Shown: positions 1 to 13,765 of the stretch, piece after piece
Layout: each line of letters opens with the position of its first letter
Numbering within the stretch: position 1 is the stretch's first letter
NCBI GenBank assembly: GCA_035536185.1
Contig: DATLOM010000018.1
Span: 140,728 to 204,727 of the forward strand
Reading direction: 5' to 3'
DNA: 64,000 bases
DNA from: GCA-2861595 sp035536185
GTDB taxonomy: Bacteria > Actinomycetota > Acidimicrobiia > Acidimicrobiales > GCA-2861595
Position numbers and translations under genes: made by a program
Notes under the pieces: generated by a model
Seen by the model: only the letters and a program-made list of their open reading frames with translations
Databases searched by the model: none
Told to the model about the DNA's origin: nothing

Positions 1-63
1 ATCGGCTTTCTCCGTGCCGTCGACGATCTGGGGCAGGAGGTCGGCGACGCGTTCACACCGCAT
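1..63 (-). CDS. Anti-sigma factor, zf-HC2-like N-terminus (partial)
   Basis: Only the first 21 codons are in the window; the reading frame runs off the left edge. The translated start (MRCERVADLLPQIVDG) resembles the N-terminus of zinc-finger (zf-HC2) anti-sigma factors, which bind and inhibit the ECF sigma factor encoded beside them. The ATG lies inside the last codons of the upstream sigma gene, an 11-nt overlap typical of translationally coupled sigma/anti-sigma pairs. The zinc-binding HxxxCxxC segment would lie beyond the edge, so the family call rests on context and the short N-terminus. Confidence 0.65.
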   Translation of the reverse strand, partial: MRCERVADLLPQIVDGTEKAD

Positions 64-640
64 GAGCGGTCTCCTCGCCGGTGAGCTCGCTCCGGAGGGG
101 GAAGAGACGCTCCCGGAGCTTCTTGCGGGCCCGGTGCAGGCGGACCTTGGCCGCACCCTCGCTGATCCCGAGCTCGGCGGCGATGGCCTCGTGGGGAAGG
201 TCGTAGATGTCCCGCAGCACCACGACGGCGCGCATCTCGGGTGACAGGCTCTGGAGGGCGGACTGCAGGATCCGCCGGTCGTCGCCGGCCCCCAGATGAG
301 CGCCGGGGTCGCTGTCGACCGCCCTGGGGTCGGCCGCCGTCTCCTCGTCGCCGAGCTCGTCGTGGCGGTCCTTGGCCCGCCGTGACAGGTGGGTCACCGC
401 GCAGTTGGCGGTGATCCGGTAGAGCCAGGTGTTGAACTTGGCGTCGCCGCGAAAGCGCTTCAGGCCCTTCCAGGCCCGCAGGTAAGCCTCCTGCACCACG
501 TCTTTCGCATCCTCCTCGTTGCCGGTCATCCGGAAGGCGAGGGTGTAGGCGTCGGCGTGTGTGACACGCACCAACTCCTCGAAGGCCGCCTGGTCGCCCG
601 CTTTGGCCGCGGTGACCAGGTCAGCCAACTCCTGCGCCAT
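53..640 (-). CDS. ECF-type RNA polymerase sigma factor
   Basis: This is a 195-aa sigma-70 family protein. Region 2 spans about residues 20-85 (AFRMTGNEEDAKDVVQEAYL, then WLYRITANC) and region 4 about 125-180 (the SLSPEMRAVVVLRDIYDLPH stretch, then ISEGAAKVRLHRARKKL as the recognition helix). A short acidic linker separates them, as in ECF factors of the RpoE/SigE type. The ATG at 640 is the first start codon before region 2 and gives the usual family length. An overlapping anti-sigma gene follows, so activity is probably controlled by protein sequestration. It lies 35 nt downstream of rpmG on the same strand and may be partly co-transcribed with it. Confidence 0.9.
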   Translation of the reverse strand: MAQELADLVTAAKAGDQAAFEELVRVTHADAYTLAFRMTGNEEDAKDVVQEAYLRAWKGLKRFRGDAKFNTWLYRITANCAVTHLSRRAKDRHDELGDEETAADPRAVDSDPGAHLGAGDDRRILQSALQSLSPEMRAVVVLRDIYDLPHEAIAAELGISEGAAKVRLHRARKKLRERLFPLRSELTGEETAHAV

Positions 641-675
641 CAGCCGGTTCGACTCGGCCGGAGCGGCAACGGTTA

Positions 676-840
676 CTACCTGGTCTCTTTGTGGGAGGTG
701 TGCTTGCGGTCCCACCGGCAGTACTTCTTCATCTCGATGCGCTCGCGGTGGTTGGCCTTGTTCTTGGTGGTGATGTAGTTGCGCCGCTTGCACACCTCGC
801 ACGCGAGGGTGACCTTGACGCGCTTCTCGTTCCTGGCCAT
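676..840 (-). CDS. rpmG: 50S ribosomal protein L33
   Basis: This is a 54-aa protein (MARNEKRVKVTLACEVCKRR, ending RKHTSHKETR), the normal length for bL33, a small component of the large ribosomal subunit. It has the CxxC of the zinc-binding (C+) form at residues 14-17, but the second pair reads C-R-W-D (residues 41-44), so the fourth cysteine is an aspartate. Zinc binding may be altered or lost. The gene follows tRNA-Thr and tRNA-Met on the same strand, a common actinobacterial arrangement. The usual secE-nusG downstream neighbours are replaced here by a sigma/anti-sigma pair. Confidence 0.95.
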   Translation of the reverse strand: MARNEKRVKVTLACEVCKRRNYITTKNKANHRERIEMKKYCRWDRKHTSHKETR

Positions 841-871
841 CTGGCAACTCTACTTTCTCGTTCCCTGCGAG

Positions 872-945
872 TAGCGGCGGTCGGATTCGAACCGACGACA
901 ACACGATTATGAGCCGTGTGCTCTAACCAACTGAGCTACGCCGCC
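872..945 (-). tRNA. tRNA-Met (CAU), elongator type
   Basis: Read on the minus strand, the cloverleaf starts GGCGGCGTAGCTCAG and has the anticodon loop CTCATAA (anticodon CAT), a T-arm GTCGG-TTCGAAT-CCGAC, and an acceptor stem closed by a G-U first pair. It lacks the features of an initiator tRNA. A lysidine-modified tRNA-Ile(CAU) cannot be excluded from sequence alone. No CCA is encoded. Confidence 0.93.
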
Positions 946-949
946 GCGG

Positions 950-1022
950 AGCCCTCTGTGGGAATTGAACCCACGACACCAGCCTTACCATGGCTGTGCT
1001 CTACCGACTGAGCTAAGAGGGC
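950..1022 (-). tRNA. tRNA-Thr (GGU)
   Basis: The minus-strand cloverleaf has acceptor GCCCTCT/AGAGGGC, anticodon stem CAGCC/GGCTG with loop ATGGTAA (anticodon GGT), and T-arm GTGGG-TTCAATT-CCCAC. It lies 4 nt from tRNA-Met on the same strand, so both are probably processed from one transcript with rpmG. Confidence 0.95.
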
Positions 1023-1051
1023 GCTGGCTGCACGAGACATGATACTGCGCT

Positions 1052-1555
1052 GTGCCCGATTCCTCTCCCCTCGTTCGTCCCGCGGCCTTCGCGGACGCCG
1101 AGGCCATCCGCCTCATCTACAACCGGGAGGTCACTTCCTCGCTGGTCACCTTCGATCTGGTGCCGCGGACCCTGGAGGACCAGCATGCGTGGCTGGACGC
1201 CCATGCCGGCGCCCACCCGGCGGTGGTGGCGGTGAAGCTGGGCGAGGTCGTGGGCTTCGGCTCGCTGTCGCCCTACCGGGAGCGCCCCGCCTACGCCACC
1301 ACGGTGGAGGACTCGGTGTACGTCCGCGAGGACCAGCGTGGTGAGGGTGTAGGGCGGCTGCTGCTCGAGGAGCTGGTGCGCCTGGCCCGGGCCCACGGCT
1401 TCCACGCCATGATGGCCCGCGTCGTCGGTGGCCACGAGGCGTCGATCGGCCTCCACCGCGCCTGTGGCTTCGAGCTGGTGGGCGTCGAGCGTGAAGTGGG
1501 ACGGAAGCTGGGGCGTTGGCTGGACGTGGTGCTGATGCAGCGCCTTCTCAGCTGA
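1052..1555 (+). CDS. GNAT N-acetyltransferase, phosphinothricin acetyltransferase-like
   Basis: This 167-aa GNAT-fold protein resembles the PAT/Bar subgroup, which acetylates free amino groups of phosphinothricin or amino-acid analogues using acetyl-CoA. Visible features are the N-terminal VRPAAFADAEAIRLIYN segment, the acetyl-CoA pyrophosphate-binding motif REDQRGEGVGRLLLEEL at about residues 94-110, and a C-terminal HRACGFELVG typical of the family. The start is GTG at 1052; no ATG fits better. Its 3' end overlaps the convergent phosphatase gene by 8 nt. The substrate is not determinable from sequence; many such proteins act on other amines. Confidence 0.82.
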   Translation: MPDSSPLVRPAAFADAEAIRLIYNREVTSSLVTFDLVPRTLEDQHAWLDAHAGAHPAVVAVKLGEVVGFGSLSPYRERPAYATTVEDSVYVREDQRGEGVGRLLLEELVRLARAHGFHAMMARVVGGHEASIGLHRACGFELVGVEREVGRKLGRWLDVVLMQRLLS

Positions 1556-3245
1556 TCCGGGCGCCCAGGACGGCGATGTCGTCGTTGGTCCGGTGGGGCA
1601 CCATGTCCGAGATCACCTTCTCGCACAAGCCGTCGACCCCCTCGGCTAGCCCTTCCACGGCCGAACCCACGACCTCGATCAGGCGGTCGAGCCCGTCCTG
1701 AAGGGCATCGGTCCGCGATTCCACCAGCCCGTCGGTGAAGAAGACCAGCACCGACCCCGGCTCGACGGCGAAGGTGGACGAAACGAACGCCTGCTCCAGC
1801 ATCGTCCCCAGCGGCACATTGGGTTCGAGGTGCAGGTAGCGGGGGTGCCCGGCCGGAGGGACCAGGAGGGGCGGTGGGTGGCCGGCGCTGATCATCTCGA
1901 CTTGGCGAGTGCCCAGGTCCACCACCACGTACACCGCGGTGGCCATGGCCGAGCCGGTGAGCTCCTGGAGGAGGCGGTCGAGGCTCGTCATGAGCTCGGC
2001 CGGCTTCAGGCCGTGAACGGCGTAGGCCCTGATCGCGGTACGGAGCTGGCCCATGACCGCCGCCGCCCTGGTCCCGCGCCCGACCACGTCACCCACCACC
2101 AGCGCCACCCGGCCGTCGTCGAGGGGGAACACGTCGTACCAGTCGCCACCGACCTGGGTGCCGAGGCTGCCGGGCTGGTAACACGCGGCCAGCGCCAGGC
2201 CCGGCACCTTCGGCATCTCGTCGGGGAGCAGGCTGCGCTGCAACGTCTCGGCGATGCGGTGCTCGTGCTCGTAACGCTCGGCGTTCTCGATGGCGACGGC
2301 CGCCAGCTGCGCGAGCTGGACGAGCACCACCTCGTCCTCCTCGGTGAAGTCACCTTCGATCTTGTCCGCCACCTGGATCAGGCCCAGCATGCGTCCGGTG
2401 CGGCCCTTGAGGGGCACCGCCAGCCAGCCCTCCAGCATCGGGTGCGAGCCGGTCAGGTCGAACAGGCCCCTGGAGACGAAGCTGGCCTCGATCTCCTTCT
2501 TGGTCATCCGCACCGGCTCGTCCCGCTCGTACACCACGCTGTAGATCCCCGAAAGATCGGCCCGATCCGGGTCGCCGGACCAGCCCTCGTACTTCGGTGA
2601 GAACGAGCGGGAACGCTCCAGGTCCCCCGCCTCTCGCGCCGCGGTGATCACCGTCTCGGACTCGTGGGCGCCGATCACCTCACGGGCCCCGTCGTTGATG
2701 ACCTGCAGGATCTCGTCGAGCGAGAGCGTCGAGTTGATGACGACGGCAGCGTGGGCCAGCTTCCTGAGGTTCCGCGCTTCGGTTTCGAAGCGCTGGTCGA
2801 GGCGCCGGGCCAGCAGCTCACTCTGCCGGCGCAGCTCCTGGGTCTTCTGGTACAGCTCGATGAACACCCTCACCTTGGCCTGGAGCAGGCCGACCTCGAA
2901 CGGCTTGGTGACGTAGTCCACGGCGCCATGGGAAAATCCCTGCATGGCGTGCACGGCGTCCTTGCTGTACGCCGTGAGGAAGATGATCGGGATGTCCCGG
3001 TTGCGCTCGCGATCCTTGATCCGAGTCGCCGTCTCGAACCCGTCCATCTCCGGCATCTGCACGTCGAGAAGGATGAGGGCGACGTCGTGGACGAGAAGTC
3101 GCTTCAGTGCCTCTTCCCCCGAGCCGGCGCACAGCAGGTTGTGACCCAACGGCTCGAGAACCGCCTCCAGGGCGATGAGGTTCTCGGGCCGGTCGTCCAC
3201 CAGCAGGATGGTGGCCGGCACCTCGTCGTAGGCGGGACGCGTCAT
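1548..3245 (-). CDS. Receiver-GAF-PP2C (SpoIIE-type) phosphatase
   Basis: This is a 565-aa cytoplasmic protein. An N-terminal receiver domain (about residues 10-130; phospho-acceptor in LILLDVQMPEMDG, conserved Lys in YVTKPF) is followed by a coiled coil, a GAF domain (about 165-320) and a C-terminal PP2C/SpoIIE serine phosphatase (about 345-560) with metal-binding Asp residues in GGDWYDVFP and VGDVVGRG. Such proteins dephosphorylate anti-sigma antagonists in partner-switching systems. Its ATG overlaps the stop of the upstream receiver-histidine kinase (ATGA), so the two are coupled. It is the last gene of the five-gene operon and plausibly its output. The antagonist protein it acts on is not in the window. 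Confidence 0.88.
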   Translation of the reverse strand: MTRPAYDEVPATILLVDDRPENLIALEAVLEPLGHNLLCAGSGEEALKRLLVHDVALILLDVQMPEMDGFETATRIKDRERNRDIPIIFLTAYSKDAVHAMQGFSHGAVDYVTKPFEVGLLQAKVRVFIELYQKTQELRRQSELLARRLDQRFETEARNLRKLAHAAVVINSTLSLDEILQVINDGAREVIGAHESETVITAAREAGDLERSRSFSPKYEGWSGDPDRADLSGIYSVVYERDEPVRMTKKEIEASFVSRGLFDLTGSHPMLEGWLAVPLKGRTGRMLGLIQVADKIEGDFTEEDEVVLVQLAQLAAVAIENAERYEHEHRIAETLQRSLLPDEMPKVPGLALAACYQPGSLGTQVGGDWYDVFPLDDGRVALVVGDVVGRGTRAAAVMGQLRTAIRAYAVHGLKPAELMTSLDRLLQELTGSAMATAVYVVVDLGTRQVEMISAGHPPPLLVPPAGHPRYLHLEPNVPLGTMLEQAFVSSTFAVEPGSVLVFFTDGLVESRTDALQDGLDRLIEVVGSAVEGLAEGVDGLCEKVISDMVPHRTNDDIAVLGARIS

Positions 3246-4369
3246 CGGCCCGGCGCCGGAAGTGTGAACCGCACGGTCACACCACAATCGTCGTTGCTCT
3301 CCATCCATATGCGTCCTCCGGCCCGCTCCACGACCTTTCGGCACACGGCCAGGCCGAGCCCCGTGCCCGGGTAGGGATCGCCTTCCAGCCGCTCGAACAC
3401 CTGGAACACCTGCTCGAGCCGATCGTTCGGCACCCCGCGGCCGTGATCCCGGACCGACACCGTCACCATCCCGTCCTGCTGGCGGGAACTGAGCTCCACC
3501 ACGGGCGCGACATCTGGCTCGTGGAACTTGATGGCGTTGCCGACGAGGTTCTGGAAGACCTGGGTCAGGTCGGGCGCGCTGCCCATGGCGTAGCCGAGGG
3601 GCGTGCGCCTCAGGTCGACCGGGCGATCCTCGGGCCCCTGCGACAGGTTCTGCAGCGCCGTGTGGAGTGCGGCGTCCAGATCCACGGGTTCGAGGGGTGC
3701 GGGGTCCACACCGGCGCGGGCGTAGACGAGTAGGTCCGATATGAGCGCGGACATCCGCTCGGCCGTGGAGCTGACCCTCGACATCCACTCGCGGGCCTGG
3801 GGATCGTCGTCGCCGAGGCGGTCGGCGAGCAGCTCGATGAAGCCGGAGATCACCCTCAGAGGGTCCTGAAGATCATGGGAGGCGATGTAGGCGAACTGCT
3901 CGAGGTCCTGGTTGGAGCGCTCGAGCTCTGCCTTCTGCTGGGCCAGCTGGTGGCGTTGCTCCTGCAGCATCCTGGTGTTCAGGTACAGCTCGAGGAAGAC
4001 GGCCACCTTGGCCCGCAGAACCTCGGGCTCGACTGGCTTGAAGATGTAGTCGACGGCGCCGGTGCCGTAGCCACGCAGGCGATTGTCCAGGCCCTGGCTG
4101 ATCGCGGTGAGGAAGATGATCGGGATGTCGCGCGTCCGATCCCGCTGCTTGATCTGCTCGGCCGTCTCGAAACCGTCTATGCCCGGCATCTGGACGTCCA
4201 GCACGATGACGGCGATGTCGTCGGCCAGCAGGTGGCGCAGGGCCTCCTCGCCCGAGCTCGCCCGCACCATCCGCTGGCCCAGTGGCTCCAGGACCGCCTC
4301 GAGAGCGAGGAGGTTCTCGGGCCGGTCGTCCACCAGCAGCAGGGCCGGCGCCGGCCCGCCGGGCGTCAT
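3242..4369 (-). CDS. Receiver-histidine kinase hybrid
   Basis: This 375-aa soluble protein has an N-terminal receiver (about residues 8-125; VIVLDVQMPGIDG, Lys in YIFKPV), a coiled-coil linker, a HisKA domain with the phospho-acceptor His in ASHDLQDPLRVISGF (about residue 170), and an HATPase_c domain with N box NLVGNAIKF and G boxes DHGRGVP and GTGLGLAV. The receiver-then-kinase order with no sensor or transmembrane region suggests it relays phosphoryl groups from another kinase, likely the poly-HAMP kinase at the head of the operon. Both ends overlap neighbours by 4 nt (ATGA), indicating translational coupling with cheB and the PP2C gene. Confidence 0.88.
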   Translation of the reverse strand: MTPGGPAPALLLVDDRPENLLALEAVLEPLGQRMVRASSGEEALRHLLADDIAVIVLDVQMPGIDGFETAEQIKQRDRTRDIPIIFLTAISQGLDNRLRGYGTGAVDYIFKPVEPEVLRAKVAVFLELYLNTRMLQEQRHQLAQQKAELERSNQDLEQFAYIASHDLQDPLRVISGFIELLADRLGDDDPQAREWMSRVSSTAERMSALISDLLVYARAGVDPAPLEPVDLDAALHTALQNLSQGPEDRPVDLRRTPLGYAMGSAPDLTQVFQNLVGNAIKFHEPDVAPVVELSSRQQDGMVTVSVRDHGRGVPNDRLEQVFQVFERLEGDPYPGTGLGLAVCRKVVERAGGRIWMESNDDCGVTVRFTLPAPGR

Positions 4370-4935
4370 GACCGCCCCAGGTCGTTGAGCACCTCGGTGA
4401 TCCGGTCGAGGGGCAACACCTGGTCGACGGCACCCGTGGCGATGGCAGCCTCGGGCATCTCCCGACGTACGGCGGTGAGGGGATCCTGGGCGAGCGTGAC
4501 CCCACCCCGTCGCTTCACCTGCCGGATGCCGCGGCAGCCGTCGTCGTTGGAGCCGGTGAGGATCACCGCCACAGACTCGTCGGCGTACGCATCCGCCGCC
4601 GACTCGAACAGCACGTCTATCGACGGGCGGCTGTATTGCACCGGCGCGTCGATCGACAGCGCGAACCGACCTGGTTCCACGAGCAGGTGGTAGTCGGCCG
4701 GCGCCAAGTACACCCGACCGGGCTCGATCGCGTCCTTGTCCTCGGCCTCGGAGACCGGAAGGCTGCACCGGGCCTGGAGGTAGCTCACCAGAGCACCCTC
4801 GGGAGAGTTGGCCGCACGATGCAACGCGACGGCCAGGGCAAAGCTGCACCCCTCCTCCAGCAGGGCCACCACCTTCCCCAAGGCGTCGAGACCGCCCCAC
4901 GAGCCGCCCACCACCACCAGCCGGAAAGACGTCAA
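4366..4935 (-). CDS. cheB: CheB-type methylesterase domain protein
   Basis: This 189-aa protein is a stand-alone CheB catalytic domain, with no receiver. CheB removes methyl esters from glutamates of chemoreceptors. The catalytic triad is visible: Ser in GGSWGGLDAL (residues 10-19), His in ALHRAAN and Asp in ILTGSNDDG. I place the start at TTG 4935 because GGAGG sits 6 nt upstream and the codon overlaps the cheR stop (TTGA). No ATG or GTG lies earlier without entering cheR. It overlaps the next gene by 4 nt. No chemoreceptor gene is in the window, so the methylated partner is unknown. Confidence 0.88.
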   Translation of the reverse strand: MTSFRLVVVGGSWGGLDALGKVVALLEEGCSFALAVALHRAANSPEGALVSYLQARCSLPVSEAEDKDAIEPGRVYLAPADYHLLVEPGRFALSIDAPVQYSRPSIDVLFESAADAYADESVAVILTGSNDDGCRGIRQVKRRGGVTLAQDPLTAVRREMPEAAIATGAVDQVLPLDRITEVLNDLGRS

Positions 4936-5756
4936 AGGATCCTCCGGTACACCTTCTCGTGGCCGTCGATCTCGGCGTAGGCGTCGGCGTGGCTGGTGAA
5001 GCGGATCGACTCCTTGTGGCCGAGGGCGAGGATGCCCGAACGGGCGAGGCTCCTGTGGAAGAGCCCGTGAACCTTGTCCTGCAGGGCCCGGTCGAAGTAG
5101 ATCATCACGTTCCGGCACATGATCAGGTTGAACTCGTTGAACGAAGCGTCGGACACCAGGTTGTGCTGGGCGAAGACGGCGTTCTCCAGCAGAGTCGGGT
5201 CGAAACGGGCGCGGTCGCCGTACACCTTGTAGTAGTCGGAAAAGGAGCAGCGGCCGCCGTAACGGAGGTAGTTCTGGGTGAACTCCTGCATGCGCTCGAG
5301 GGGAAAGAGCCCTTCCTTGGCCCGCTGCACCACGGTGCCGTTGATGTCGGTGGCATAGATCCTGGTCCTGCCGTCCAGCCCCTCTTCGCGCAGCAGGATG
5401 GCCAGAGAGTAGGTCTCCTCGCCCGTCGAGCAACCAGGATTCCAGATGCGAACGAACGGATAGGTGCGGAGGAGCGGGACGACCTTGTCGCGAAGGGCGG
5501 CGTAGAAGGTCGGGTCCCGGAACATCGAGGTCACGTTTATGGAGAGGTCGAGCAGGAGCCGTTCCATGCAGGCGGAGTCGTGGAGCACCCGTTCCTGCAG
5601 GCCCGACAGCGTGGCCAAGCCCTCCTCCATCATGCGCCGCCACATCCGGCGCTTGATGGAGGCCCGGGCGTATTCACGGAAGTCGTAGCCGTAGTGGTGG
5701 TAGATGGCGTCGAGCAGCAACCGGAGCTCGAGCGCCTCCAGGTCTTCCCCGGGCAC
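4932..5756 (-). CDS. cheR: CheR-type protein-glutamate methyltransferase
   Basis: This is a 274-aa CheR with the N-terminal helical domain (about residues 8-70; the IKRRMWRRM region) and the SAM-dependent methyltransferase domain (NPGCSTGEETYSLA at about 110, IYATDIN, and LIMCRNVMIYFD at about 215). CheR methylates receptor glutamates and pairs with the adjacent CheB. The start is GTG 5756, six nt after the stop of the giant kinase gene. Without local receptors, CheA or CheW, methylation of the poly-HAMP kinase or a remote receptor is the likely role, which is an inference. Confidence 0.9.
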   Translation of the reverse strand: MPGEDLEALELRLLLDAIYHHYGYDFREYARASIKRRMWRRMMEEGLATLSGLQERVLHDSACMERLLLDLSINVTSMFRDPTFYAALRDKVVPLLRTYPFVRIWNPGCSTGEETYSLAILLREEGLDGRTRIYATDINGTVVQRAKEGLFPLERMQEFTQNYLRYGGRCSFSDYYKVYGDRARFDPTLLENAVFAQHNLVSDASFNEFNLIMCRNVMIYFDRALQDKVHGLFHRSLARSGILALGHKESIRFTSHADAYAEIDGHEKVYRRIL

Positions 5757-5762
5757 GGGCTG

Positions 5763-12494
<6,732 letters not shown>

Positions 12495-12630
12495 CGCGTA
12501 GTCCTTCCGGGCTGATCCTCGTACCTACCGGTCGGTCGTCGCGTCTGCTCCACGGCGCCGTACCGCGCACCTGGGAAGGGTACCCCTGCCGGTTCCGCCA
12601 GGGACCGGCGCGCCAGGGCAGAATGGAGGG

Positions 12631-13434
12631 ATGACGGCCGACGCCTTCCGGGTGGTCGTCGCCGACGACTCCGTCGACATGAGGGATCTGCTAAGCGCCG
12701 CACTGGAGGCGACAGGTCGGTTCGAGGTGATCGCCCGGTGTGGCGACGGCACCGAAGCCCTCGAGGCCGTAAGGGACCAGCAGCCCGACCTCGCCCTGCT
12801 GGACCTGGGGATGCCCAACGTCGGGGGGATCGAGGTCCTTCCGGACCTGGTGGCCGCCTCGCCGCGCAGCCGGGTCATCGTGGTGTCCGGCTTCCCGAGG
12901 GGCCGGCTTGCCCACCTGACGCTTTCCCAGGGTGCGGTCGGCTACGTGGAGAAGAGCCTGTCGGCCAAGGCCATGGTCGACGACATCGTCTCGGTGGCGG
13001 GAATGATCGAGGCGGTTTCGTGGGCGCTGGCCGAGAACCGGGCCCATCTCGAGAGGGACCCCCGCAGCAGTGCCGCCGCCCGTCGCTTCGTGGAGGAGAC
13101 GTTGAGGCGATGGGAGTGCGACGACCTGCTGGACACGGTGAACCTCCTGGTTTCGGAGCTGGTCACCAACTCCGTCGTCCATGCCGACTCCGCGGCCGAG
13201 GTCGCCGTGCTGCTCAAGCCCCACGCCATACGCATCGAGGTCGCCGATCGGGGCCAGGCCGCTCTGGCGGTGCAGGAAGCCGACGAGACGGCCACTTCCG
13301 GGCGGGGCCTCGCCCTGGTGGAGGCCCTCTCCTCGTCCTGGGGTGTGGTCCCCGGCCACGATGGCAACACGGTGTGGTTCGAGGTACCCCGCCCGGACAC
13401 CATGCCGCCCCGGCCGAGGATGGTGGCGCCGTAA
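12631..13434 (+). CDS. Receiver-HATPase (RsbW-like) fusion protein
   Basis: This 267-aa protein has an N-terminal receiver domain (about residues 5-125; Asp58 in LLDLGMP, Lys108 in YVEKSL) joined to a GHKL ATPase domain of the anti-sigma/serine-kinase type (about 145-260; N box LLVSELVTNSVVHA, then EVADRG and GRGLALVEALSS). There is no HisKA, so it is not a classical histidine kinase. RsbW-like domains bind sigma factors or phosphorylate anti-sigma antagonists. It is divergent from the signalling operon, 136 nt away. With the operon's PP2C phosphatase, it could form the opposing kinase/phosphatase arms of a partner switch. Confidence 0.85.
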   Translation: MTADAFRVVVADDSVDMRDLLSAALEATGRFEVIARCGDGTEALEAVRDQQPDLALLDLGMPNVGGIEVLPDLVAASPRSRVIVVSGFPRGRLAHLTLSQGAVGYVEKSLSAKAMVDDIVSVAGMIEAVSWALAENRAHLERDPRSSAAARRFVEETLRRWECDDLLDTVNLLVSELVTNSVVHADSAAEVAVLLKPHAIRIEVADRGQAALAVQEADETATSGRGLALVEALSSSWGVVPGHDGNTVWFEVPRPDTMPPRPRMVAP

Positions 13435-13701
13435 CGCAACGCGCCGACTGAACCATCCCAGCGGCACTCCAAAGCTGGGAGCGGTGTCGGCCCTGGCCGT
13501 CGAATCCGGGCCTCGGCCGCGAGCGATGATCGAGACGCGGTAATGAGCGGCCCTTTCGGGGGCGAGGCCACGTTCAAGGACTGCCGGGCGATGCATAGAG
13601 GGCCAAAACAGCCAGACCTGGGACACGTCGCGGTTTGGATAACGATCGCCACTCGAGCAGGGTCGTCGGGGGCGCCGGGAGGCGCGCAGGCGCCCAATTA
13701 G

Positions 13702-13713
13702 GAACATCTGTTC
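13702..13713 (+). promoter_or_regulatory. LexA/SOS box
   Basis: GAACATCTGTTC is a perfect match to the actinobacterial SOS consensus GAACN4GTTC. It lies 52 nt upstream of the HNH gene start and just upstream of the putative -10 element, where LexA binding would block transcription. Mycobacterial 13E12-family genes are known to carry such boxes. Confidence 0.8.
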
Positions 13714-13715
13714 GA

Positions 13716-13721
13716 TATACT
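13716..13721 (+). promoter_or_regulatory. Putative -10 hexamer TATACT
   Basis: TATACT lies 2 nt downstream of the SOS box and 44 nt upstream of the ATG. The -35 region would overlap the box. This is a single-motif match without experimental support. Confidence 0.5.
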
Positions 13722-13765
13722 TGGGCACAGGAAAAACGCGAAGCCGAGTCGTGGGAGGCAGACGA

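Larger units (their letters stand above)
13435..13765. other. Non-coding stretch upstream of the HNH gene
   Basis: I see no credible gene in these 331 nt. The right-hand part holds the LexA-type box and a -10 hexamer listed separately. The left part follows the receiver-HATPase stop codon, and I see no clear terminator in it. Confidence 0.6.
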
